A stretch of 64,000 nucleotides of DNA from Merluccius polli (taxonomy: Eukaryota; Chordata; Actinopteri; Gadiformes; Merlucciidae). The notes below the pieces were generated by a model, which was not told where the DNA came from, did not search any database, and was given only the letters and a program-made list of their open reading frames with translations. Shown piece by piece: positions 55,086 to 64,000 of this stretch. Position 1 is the stretch's first letter; each line of letters starts with the position of its first letter. The DNA is taken from assembly GCA_030340625.1 (NCBI GenBank), contig JAOPHQ010001133.1, positions 124,001 to 188,000 of the forward strand, in the 5' to 3' direction. Both the position numbers and the translations under genes were made by a program.

Positions 55086-57464
55086 CTTCCTGTCTCATAA
55101 AAGCATTAAACATAGAACTGGTCTGCAGCCCCCCGACCCATAAAGGTGGCAAACAACTTGACTTAATTCTCACCAGAGACTGCAAAGCTGACTGTCTGCT
55201 GGTCACACCTTTACACACGTCTGACCACTTCTTCATCCGCTTCTCTGTCTGCCTCCCGGAACAGCCCCCTGCTCCTACACCAATGATCTCATTCCGCCGC
55301 AATCTCAGGAACCTGCTACCCGAGCAGTTTGCCTCCGCTGTTGCCTCCGTGCTGCCTCCTCTTAGCACATTGGAATCACTAGAGGTTGATGCTGCTACAG
55401 AGTCCCTCAGCTCTACTGAGCTTGTGCTTGGATAGCCTGTGTCCTCTATCCACCAAACCTGTACGCTCTACCCAGCCCCGCCCATGGCTGACTGATACCA
55501 TCCGCAAGTTGCGCTCCACCCTCAGAGCTGCAGAAAGAAAATGGCACAAAACCAGTAATCCTGAAAACCTCAAGGATCTCCAGGCTCTTCTTGTCTCCTT
55601 CTCTACTACCATCACTACTGCAAAAACTGCTTACTACAATGACAAAATCAGCAGTACCACTGACTCACGGAAATTATTTTCCGCCTTCAAAACACTGCTC
55701 AATCCGCCTCCGCCTCCGCCTGCTACAAACCTCTCAGCTGACAACTTTGCGTCATTCTTTACTGATAAAGTAGCTAAGATCAGCAAAACATTCTGTGACC
55801 CACCCAGCCATCATAGCCCATCGCAGCCCATCGAAGCCCATCGAAACCCACCCCAGCCCAGCCCAGCTCCTCCCCCGATCAATGGCGTATCTCTCGCCTC
55901 ATTTACTCCTCTCACTGAGAGCGAGGTATCAAAACTACTCACTGGTAGCCGTCCTACTACCTGTCCACTGGACCCAATTCCTACAAAACTCCTACAAGCC
56001 ATAGCCCCCACTGTGGTGCCATCAATCACATGTGTGATAAACGCTTCACTTGCCTCTGGGATCTTTCCATCCACTTTCAAACAGGCAAGGGTTATGCCGC
56101 TTCTTAAAAAACCCTCACTCAACCCCGCCCAGGTTGAGAATTACAGACCGGTGTCTCTCCTCCCCTTTCTATCTAAGACCATAGAAAGGGCGGTCTCAAA
56201 ACAAATCACCGACTTCCTCACTCAGAACGAGCTGCTCGACAGGAACCAGTCGGGATTCAAAAGCGGCCACTCCACGGAAACAGCTCTGCTATCCGTAACA
56301 GAAGCTCTAAGAACAGCTAGAGCTGCGGGCCAGTCCTCCGTACTGATCCTTCTAGACCTATCAGCTGCCTTCGATACGGTCAACCACAGCATTTTACTAT
56401 CTATACTCTCAAACATGGGCATCTCGGGCACATCACTATCTTGGTTCCGATCCTACCTCTCTGAGCGCTCCTTCATGGTGTCATGGCAGGGACATACATC
56501 CTCGTCCCAAAGCCTCGGTACAGGGGTCCCCCAAGGCTCGGTACTGGGGCCTCTTCTCTTCGCCATGTATACTACTTCACTGGGCCAGATCATCCGCTCT
56601 CATGGCTTCTCGTACCACTGCTACGCAGATGACACGCAGCTGTATCTGTCATTTCAGCCAGATGACCCTACCGTCTCAGCACGAATCTCGGCATGCCTCT
56701 CCAACCTATCTGTCTGGATGAAGGATCACCACCTTCAACTTAACCTGTCCAAGACTGAACTCCTGGTTATCCCAGCCCAGCACTCAATCAAACACAACAT
56801 CAACCTAAACTTTGCCTCTACCATGGTTGCTCCCACCAGGATGGTGAAAAACCTGGGCGTCATGATTGACGATCAGCTATCCTTCAAGGACCATATCGCC
56901 TCGACTGCCAGGTCGTGCCGCTTTGCACTCTACAACATACGGAAAATTAGACCGTACCTGAACCAATATGCTACCCAACTCCTGGTACAGGCCATGGTCA
57001 TATCCCGCCTCGACTACTGCAATGCCCTCCTAGCTGGCCTACCAGCTTGCTCAATTAATCCACTGCAAAAAGTCCAGAACGCGGCGGCGCGTTCGGTCTT
57101 TAAGCAACCTAAAAGAGCACACGTCACGCCTCTGCTCACTGACCTACACTGGCTACCGGTGGCTGCCCGAATCAAACACAAGTCACTGTCTCTTGCCTAC
57201 AGAGTGATTTCAGGGTCTGCGCCTACCTACCTAAACTCAATCATAATGGCTTACACCCCCGCCCGGGCATTGCGCTCATCACAACAGCACCGACTGGCCT
57301 CGCCCTCCTTAAACACAAGGCGATCTCAGTCGAGATCATTCGCATCTGCAGTTCCCCAATGGTGGAACAAGCTACCAGTTGCTACAAGAGCAGGGGCGTC
57401 CCTCTCTGTCTTCAAGAAGCTCTTAAAAACCCTTCTCTTCCGAGAGCACCTGAAACCATGTTGA
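55086..57464 (+). pseudogene. L2 ORF2: endonuclease end, RT and C-terminus
   Basis: 55086-55385 encodes the endonuclease end (THKGGKQLDLILTR, LLVTPLHTSDHFF with the SDH motif) in one frame. A shift near 55385 leads to a 692-codon frame to 57464 with no stop. That frame holds PRPWLTDTIRKLR, a proline-rich linker, VENYRPVSLLPF, LLDLSAAFDTVNH (catalytic Asp), GVPQGSVLGPLLFAMY, YHCYADDTQLY (YADD intact), then LHWLPVAARI and WWNKLPVATR at the C-terminus. The long clean RT frame suggests recent insertion. The missing 5' part makes it unable to move by itself. Confidence 0.92.
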
Positions 57465-57652
57465 ATAATGAAGCCATGATGCTCACTTTGTTCACTGTTA
57501 TTGAAGCTATGTTGATCACTCTTATGCTATTGAAGTTGAATCGCCTTTGTCTTTATTGCTCTTGATTATATTGAAACTTGACTATGTCCTCAATTGTAAG
57601 TCGCTTTGGATAAAAGCGTCTGCTAAATGTAATGTAATGTAATCAACTGACT
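57465..57652 (+). repeat. L2 3' UTR with TAATG tail
   Basis: A short UTR ending in TTGTAAGTCGCTTTGGATAA, then the AAAGCGTCTGC stem and (TAATG)n. The hairpin plus 5-bp repeat tail is the template-recognition end of L2 elements. The same tail, inverted, is at 29448-29510. Confidence 0.88.
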
Positions 57653-58610
57653 CTGCACTCACAGTTGGTGACATAGCTATAGCCTCCATAAACTTTGCAC
57701 TGGTATTCTCATTTATGTACCTTCTCTTAACAGACACATAGGTTAACTGAACATTTGGAATGATCTGTAAGTCAAAGAACAGACAGAAATGATCAGAAAG
57801 AGCCAAGTCCTTAACATCAACAGAAGAAATGTTAACACCTTTAGAGATAACCAGATCCAGAGTGTGGCCTCGAGTGTGTGTGGGCCCTTTCACATGTTGC
57901 AAGAGGCCAAAAGTGTCAAGTAGAGCAGAGAGTTCTTTGGCATTACTGTCCATGTTATTGTCTACGTGAATGTTAAAATCCCCTGTTATGATAAAAAAGT
58001 TGTAATCAATGCAGATAACTGACAGCAGTTCAGCAAACTTATCAATGAATTTTCCTGAGTATCTTGGAGGTCTATAAATGATTAAAAAAAGGATTTTTGT
58101 AACACCTTTTAGTAAAAAACAGAGATATTCAAAAGAGCTAAAATCACCTAACGTAATTTCCTTGCACTGAAATACAGATTTAAAGATGGCAGCAACTCCC
58201 CCGCCTTTCTTACCAGTTCGACACTTGTTCATAAAACTGAAATTTGTTGGTGCTGCCTCATTGAGAATAGCACAACAGCTACCTTCAGTCAGCCATGTTT
58301 CACTAAGAAGTAAAAAATCTAGATCATAGGTCATAATGACGTCATTAACTAACAGTGATTTGTTGACTAGTGATCTGATATTGAGTAGAGCTAATCTTGT
58401 GGAGATAGCAGGAGACACTGGTATATTTTGAGGTTGACATGCTATACTTAATAAATTGGCAGATTTACCCTTTTTATTTCTCACCAGTTTAACCTTTCTT
58501 CTGTTACCTGTCATCACAGGGATTGAGAAGGCTATCTGAACTCCATAGGGCCCTGCCTTTTCCTGGGGGAGAACATTATTGGTATCAGTATTGCAGCCTG
58601 GACCCGGCAC
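57653..58610 (-). pseudogene. L2 ORF2 endonuclease domain
   Basis: From 58610: basic region RRKVKLVRNKKGK, then LALLNIRSLVNKS (metal-binding Asn), DLDFLLLSETWL (catalytic Glu), GGGVAAIFKS, FFIITGDFNIHVD (Asp/Asn), GHTLDLVIS and LALSDHFCLFFDL (SDH). All AP-endonuclease residues are present. The domain ends in ESVD at 57653, where the opposite-strand L2 was inserted. The start codon used is uncertain; ORF1 ends only 14 bases before this frame. Confidence 0.9.
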
Positions 58611-58623
58611 GTATCAGTCTGAC

Positions 58624-60091
58624 TCACAGATTATCTGAGTCAGAGGAGGTGGGGGGGGCTCTGTGACGTGGGGCTGGACGAGGAGGGGGATTTAGGGGAG
58701 AAAAAATGGGATTTGGACGTGGTGTGAGTTGGAAATCCAGAAAAAGGGGGAATGGGGAATCCGGACTGCGTGGAGAGAATGAAAGGCTGGATGGGATCCC
58801 AGTGGGTGAAAGTTGGGAGTCTCCTGGTGGGGCTGGGGGAGACTCCACTTGTTGGGCTGTTGGGGCTGGGGGAGACTCCTCATGTTGGGTTGTTGGGGCT
58901 GGGGGAAGCTCCTCATGTTGGGGTAAGGATGATGACGTTAAAACCTCTCTCTCGGTGTGCTGTCCTTCATGGTCACTCCTTATCTCAGGCAGTAGTAGTT
59001 TTTGTCCAGAAGGCTGTCTTATCTGTTGTTTTGGATTGTCTCGCCTCTTGTCCTTGGCAGGGGCTGCTGGTGACCGACGCAAAAAATCAAAAATGTTGTA
59101 GCTTAACAGCTGTACTCCTGACTTGTTAAGGCAAAATCCATCTGCCTCAAAGAGGTGTCTGCGTTCCCAAAAAAATTTGAAATTGTCAATAAAGTTCACT
59201 GATTGAGCAGCACACGTATCTTTGAGCCATCTGTTCAGCATCAACAGCCTGCTGAATCTCTCGTCTCCTCGCCGAACTGTTGGTAGAGGTCCACTGATAA
59301 ACACCTCAGTATTCAGACATCGAACTTTGTTCAGCAGATCATTAAAATCCCGTTTCAATACCTCTGATTGTTGCTTGACAACATCAAGTGCTCCTGTGTG
59401 AATGACGAGAGATTTCACTGTCGGATGCTCAGCAGTGATTTCCAGAAATTTCTCTGAGATATCGGACACCATATCATTGGTAAAACAAAGTACTTTGGTG
59501 TTTTTGCTGAAAAAGTGTTTTGTCTTATTCACAGCTCCGTCACCCACTATCAGCGTTTGAGGCCCAGTGGTTAGCTCTTTCTGCAGCCTTTTAGTATATG
59601 ATTTAGCCTCATACCTTTCTCCGGTGCTGGAAGATGACCTTTCTTTTGGGGAGTCAGGGTCTTGTAAAAGTGGAGCAAATCTGTTCTCTAGTAGAATCCG
59701 TGTCTTTGGTCGGTTTGCTCTTACTTTTTGTTTTAGCCACATTCCACGGCTGTTTTCTCCTTGGTACTGGGGTTGAAGAGACCCTCCTGTGTGACGGCAG
59801 TGCAGGCCACTCAGTATCATCACAAGTCTCCAGGTGCTCGGTTCTGCCTGTTAACCGTCTTCCCATATCTGAGGGAGGCGATTTATCTTTACATGAATTA
59901 TGCCTTGGCTTTGCACAAAGCATTTGTCTGTTAGCCTGCTCCTTTCCACTGATTTGGGTCATCGGTAGAGTGGTTTCATTCCCATATTGACCATTTACCT
60001 CCACGTTGACTTCGAGTCGCAGAATCTTTGTCTCCAGTACTGCCATCTTCTGGAGAAGTTTGTAGTAGTCATCCGTGGAAAAGGGAGGCAT
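58624..60091 (-). pseudogene. L2 ORF1 with SGNH/GDSL esterase-like domain
   Basis: The ATG at 60089-60091 starts MPPFSTDDYYKLLQKMAVLETKI, a coiled coil. A frameshift between 59823 and 59654 leads to the main frame. That frame has LIVGDGAVNKTKHFF (where the GDS block would be; here GDG, so the nucleophile Ser is replaced by Gly), VIHTGALDVV (usually G.ND/S), and FEADGFCLNKSGVQLL (the DxxH block, with Cys where His is usual). It ends in a proline-rich tail. ORF1 esterases of L2/CR1 elements are thought to aid membrane or RNA handling; two substituted positions suggest that this copy has lost hydrolase activity. Confidence 0.85.
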
Positions 60092-60110
60092 CTTGTTGCT
60101 AATTAGCTTA

Positions 60111-61260
60111 GCTTAGCTGAGCTCCACAAATCCAGTCAGTATAGTGCAGGCTTATGCTGCTGATAGGCCACACTCACGAAGTAAAAAGTGTTTAAATAAT
60201 AGTGGTAGCCTTCAGATACTTTCATAAATTAAGCTCCCAGTGATTTAGAAGTATCCAGGACCCGCTTTCCATAAATTTTGTAGCAAAAGGATAAGATTAC
60301 AATGGGGAAAAAAAGAAAAGTAAGAAAGTAAGAGTGGAGAGCGAAGAGCGAAGCGTCTACTAGCGTCTACTCAAGGGCGAAGATGATAATAATGATAAAG
60401 ATGATAATAATAATAATACCTTTGGAGGGAAACGTTCGTGTTAGCTTGGCTAGGTTACTTACGTGAGTGATGCTAACTTTACAAGGTTGGTTGTTCTGTA
60501 TTTGCACTTAGATAAACAAGTTACCATTACCATTTACCATTACCATTTTTACCATTATTGGACTATTATTATTGCACTCTTAGCACTTACCTGTTTTGTG
60601 AAATGTCAGCTTTTCCAAAGTACGTTTTATCTTTATTACCAAGTTTAGTTATTTTAAAAGGACATGTAGGAGACTAAAGGACATTTAGTTATTTTTGTAG
60701 GACATGGATCAGAACCATGGAGATTTTAAGATGGAGCCATGTATCAGACCTATCAAACAACCACTAATTATGCTTGAATATGATCAGTCAAAATCTAACT
60801 CTACAAGCAACTATTCACACTTGCAATTTATGTTAGAGCTGATGGACTGGAATACGTATGACTGGTACAAAAGTTGTTAAATAAACAAGATTTTTATTAA
60901 AGAATTATTGAAACAAGAACGTGTGTGTGTGTGTATGTGCGCGTGTGTGTGTAAGAAAAAATAGGAATAATAATAAATAATATACACAACATACAACAAA
61001 AGTTTATTTCAATTTTCAATCGGGACCAGAAAAAAGGGGTGATTCGGTGGGGCCCTGCAAAACATGAAGATCCCTCTGCCAGACATCTGCACTGTCCAAA
61101 GAAGAATGCAGCATGTAAAACTGAAGCCAGGAGTGTTGGGAGAGGTTTTTGACATGCTGAAGCTAAAGGCTGGTAGAATGAGCCAAATGGACAGTTTTTA
61201 ATTAAACCAAACTTTTATTATGGGGTAACAATGAACAGATATATATTAGAAAAATGAACA
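60111..61260. other. L2 5' edge and non-coding DNA
   Basis: No gene is seen. It has (GATAAT)n-like repeats at 60376-60418, TTACCATTACCAT repeats at 60521-60560 and a GT run at 60918-60950. The 3' flank of the gene ending at 61261 lies here. No clear AATAAA assignment was made. Confidence 0.4.
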
Positions 61261-64000
61261 TTATCTTTTTTTTTTAATGTCCTCCAGCCACTGAGCTATG
61301 GAGACAGCCTGAACAGAAGGGCAGTACACAGTCCCTTTGTACTGGCTGTGTCCTGTCTCAGCTGTCCTGAACTGCCCGCATTTCTTGCACGTGTTGTGCA
61401 ATACTCTGCGGGTCAGTTTTCGGACTGGAGCCACAGGAACAGGAGCAGCAGGAGGTGCTGTTATGGGGCTGACCCCCCGGGCCTGTGGGGCAGCAATCTG
61501 GACAGGCGCCGGTGTCAGGAAAGCACTCCCTGGAGCCAGCATCATCAGCTGAAGCTGTGGAGCTGACGTGGGAGGTGGAGGTGGAGCAGGAAAGAGCTGC
61601 CGCTGATGGCGCGGCCTCACAGACACAGGTGCCGCGAATGTGGGTACAGCCTTCCTCTTCACCTGCGCTTGGCCCACGGTGCTGCTGGGCAGGTGGTACT
61701 GGTGAGCCGGGCCGGGATGGGGGGGTGCAGATAGGGGGCGTATATTTGCACTGGGGAGAGGGTCAGCTGCTACAGACAAGCGGCTTGGCAGGTCCAGCCC
61801 CTGCATCACCACCGTGCTGTCCTGCCTCTTCACCCTCTTGTTGTGCCACTGCACCAGGGTGGTGTGGCTCACGTCCACCAGCTGCATGGTGGTCTGCTGC
61901 ATAACAGCCCCATTGGCCAGAATGCGCTGCCTGATTCTCCTATAGTCCTCCAAGACAAGGTCCCATCTGGACACTGTACCAGTCCCTCTCTTCTTGGGAC
62001 TGCGGTGGATGGCACAGAGCCTGATGAAGATGGCTTCCACCAGGCGGCAGCAATCTGGCCATTGGGCAAGCGGGGCAGTGGTGGTAAGCGCATGCCGCTT
62101 CACACTCTCCACCCCTGGAGTGAACTCCTGCCTCTTCTTAGAAGATCTGAACCTCCCTGTGTCCAGCCTGGTCTGGAATCTGGCAGCAAAGACAACCCGC
62201 TGCTTGTCGTACTGTAGCAGGTTCTGCCATAGAACGACAATGTCGCTCACCTGAGAAAGAGAACATAGAGAGAACAGCACATGAGAAAACAAAACAAAAC
62301 AAAGTGTGGACATGTGTGACAGGGAACAGATGATAAAAAAAAGACGATAAAAGTGCCTGACCTGCTGGTTGGTGAGGGCTAGTGAGGGCTGGTTGCGCAG
62401 CTCCACTAAATGTTCTGCCAAGCTGTCCACTCTGTCCATGCCTGGCACACCGGAGTCATCCACAGCCTGGAAAAAAAAACAGGGATGAGAATTGTGAGAT
62501 CAGTGAAGTTGTTAAGACAAAACAAAGTCCCAGTGATGTTATTTATTATAAAATAATTATGCTTTTACATACCCCAGATGCATCCACAGCCATGGAGGTG
62601 GGAGATGGGATGGGAGCAGGCTGGGAGGAGGCAGCAGCCAGGGAGGAGGCAGCAGGCTGGGAGGAGGCAGCAGGCTGGGAGGAGGCAGCAGCCTTGGAGG
62701 AGGCAGCAGCCTTGGAGGAGGCAGCAGCCAGGGAGGAGGCAGCAGGGTGGGAGGAGGCAGCAGCCAGGGAGGAGGCAGCAGCCTTGGAGGAGGCAGCAGC
62801 CAGGGAGGAGGCAGCAGGGTGGGAGGAGGCAGCAGCCAGGGAGGAGGCAGCAGCCAGGGAGGAGGCAGCAGGGTGGATGGGAGCAGCCAGGGAGGAGGCA
62901 GCAGCCTGGGAGGAGGCAGCAGCCTGGGAGGAGGCAGCAGCCAGGGAGGAGGCAGCAGCCAGGATGGGGGGCAGCCTGGGAGGAGGCAGCAGCCTGGATG
63001 GGAGCAGGCTGGATGGGAGCAGCAAGGGAGGAGGAGACAGGCTGGGTTGAAATGCTTACATCATCAAGGAGACCTGGCACCGTGAGGTCAGGTGTTTGGT
63101 CTTCCTCGAAGCCCTCATCTTCTTCCTCGCCCTCGGCCACATCCTCCAGCATGGTCTCTGCCTCCTCTGAGTCAGGGTTGACCTGCAGGGGCTGCCCAGT
63201 CTGACTCAACAGGTAGTCAATACCAAGCAGCTCTCCTATGGAAAAGAACAGATAAACATGTGCACGAGCATGCACACATAATGAATTAATTAATGTCATG
63301 TATCATGTTAAGTACAGTGTATAGTTAGTTGCTAATGGGAATGAAAAGCCTCATAGAATTTCAGTGAATACACTTAAAAACCAACAAACCAAAAATACTA
63401 CAGTAGGTAGACAGTTATCATTACATTAGCATACCGGTGTATTTGGAGGGTGGCCTGAAAGTTGGCACAAATGCCCGGCCTAACACCTTGAAGCTGTTGG
63501 TATTGACGCACTGGGTCACATCTCCGGAGTAGGTGTAGGTGAGCAGAGACGATGGCCTGCTGGACACCGCCGCAGGCACTGCCGCAGTCCCCCGGTCCTG
63601 GTTCCACCTGTTCAGGCCTTCCAGGAGGTATAGCTGGAAATTCAGTGCATTTGCACTGGTTCCTGAGAAAAGAATACAATATTAATAGTCAATTAAAAAG
63701 GTCTAGCTTTCCAATCTAATGAATGCTTTTCATAAAAGGGTATACTGAGTGTTTATCATACATAAGGGAGACACCAACCTGGAATTAACCTGTTAAGGTG
63801 GCAATGGAATGATTCCAGGGATGTGGACGCTCTGGCACAGCGATACCTGGTCAGGACAACACCCCCCTTGTTGATGGTGCCCTTTTCTGTATACAGCTGC
63901 ACACCAGGCAGGTCCTGAATGCACTTTATGTGGCGTTGCTGCACACGCCAGATGTGCTCCATGCGCACCTGGTCCAGCAGTGGCACCCCCATGAGGTCTC
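61261..64000 (-). CDS. Multi-exon gene, unknown function (5' end outside window)
   Basis: Five exons on the minus strand with GT/AG borders: 63779-64000 (open at the edge), 63435-63662, 62573-63235, 62362-62466 and 61261-62250. Exon 1 contains KCIQDLPGVQLYT and CARASTSLESFHCHLNR; exon 2 LYLLEGLNRWNQDRG; exon 3 GIDYLLSQTGQ and an acidic stretch, then an Ala/Ser minisatellite; exon 5 VVFAARFQTRLDTGRF, an alanine/proline-rich linker and a CKKCGQFRTAETGHSQYKG..YC zinc-like tail, then KKKR and stop. The blocks resemble a large multi-copy fish protein family (DUF6729-like, from memory), so domesticated or active transposon origin is possible. Exon 3 needs a one-base shift to stay in frame. Confidence 0.65.
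62612..63030 (-). repeat. 15/18-bp coding minisatellite (Ala/Ser)
   Basis: Units such as GGGAGGAGGCAGCAGCC on the + strand encode ASSLAA, ASSQAA, ASSKAA and ASSHPA on the minus strand. About 25 units. Near 62965 a C6 run (minus strand) has one base more than the comparable unit and shifts the frame. As the tract is open in several frames on both strands, other long frames there are artefacts. Confidence 0.9.

Larger units (their letters stand above)
55078..57652 (+). mobile_element. Second L2 element, 5'-truncated, opposite strand
   Basis: It starts within the endonuclease domain and ends with the 3' signature AAAGCGTCTGCTAAATG followed by (TAATG)3 at 57637-57652. It splits the minus-strand L2 between endonuclease and RT. 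No clear target duplication was found, as is common for L2. Confidence 0.88.
50584..60110 (-). mobile_element. L2-clade LINE (host of two insertions)
   Basis: In order on the minus strand: ORF1 esterase (60091-58624), endonuclease (58610-57653), [insert 57652-55078], linker and RT (55077-53474), [insert 53464-51224], RT end and 3' UTR (51223-50584). The 3' end is a (TTATTA)n-like tail at 50584-50600, and the sequence next to it reads GCCTTGCCTTGCC on the minus strand. The frame LQLIQN|AAARVLTR resumes across the second insertion. Confidence 0.9.

Noticed and set aside
62382..63204. Long Glu/Ala/Gly- and Arg/Gln-rich frames on the + strand
   Set aside because: Shadows of the Ala/Ser minisatellite in the minus-strand gene.

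Overview
This is eukaryotic DNA, almost certainly from a teleost fish. The evidence is the set of mobile elements, all of types common in fish genomes: L2 with an SGNH-esterase ORF1, an L1, BEL/Pao, chromovirus-like Ty3/gypsy, Harbinger, several hATs and a Ginger integrase transposon. Spliced genes with canonical GT/AG introns rule out a prokaryote. I see no rRNA, tRNA, CRISPR array or operon. The species cannot be named from the sequence. Nearly the whole window is layered transposable elements. The only candidate non-TE gene lies at the right edge, and even that belongs to a family I recall as multi-copy in fish.

Layout. 1-1811: 3' end of a BEL/Pao element on the + strand. 1812-5861: unclassified DNA passing into a retroviral-like leader on the minus strand, with a 40-bp tandem repeat, a 423-bp hAT MITE and a tRNA-Trp primer-binding site. 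5862-12628: the LTR of that element, split by a MITE with 130-bp arms and by a 5.5-kb hAT. The hAT in turn carries a solo gypsy LTR, a degraded transposase gene, a partial second hAT copy and a very young 743-bp TRIM. 12629-14284: 3' end of a non-LTR element with a restriction-like endonuclease. 14285-38300: one minus-strand L1 cut into pieces. A gypsy element sits in it at 15747-20645. A CXC-domain DNA transposon (20867-33516) contains a hAT (22097-31573), which contains an intron-rich Ginger transposon (22193-30551), which carries a deleted solo LTR and an L2 fragment. A Harbinger remnant and a hAT MITE also interrupt the L1.

38700-39130: Harbinger Myb-like gene remnant. 39345-45799: a second gypsy element with a 1.3-kb LTR and a tRNA-Ser-like primer site. 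45800-50583: mostly non-coding DNA with one solo LTR and two MITEs. 50584-60110: a minus-strand L2 interrupted by a transposon with a 9-bp target duplication (51224-53464) and by a second, opposite-strand L2 (55078-57652). 61261-64000: the last five exons of a minus-strand gene with an alanine/serine minisatellite.

The most interesting system is the Ginger transposon at 22193-30551. It has about 300-bp terminal inverted repeats, a CCGG target duplication, and a 15-exon gene that joins an H2C2/DDE integrase, a Pro/Thr/Ala repeat linker, a Ulp1-like cysteine protease with its catalytic residues intact, and a C-terminal PHD finger. Exact target-site duplications at most junctions let the insertion order be read off, and host coding frames resume on either side of several insertions. 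Positions at splice sites and repeat ends were read by eye and may be off by a base or two.
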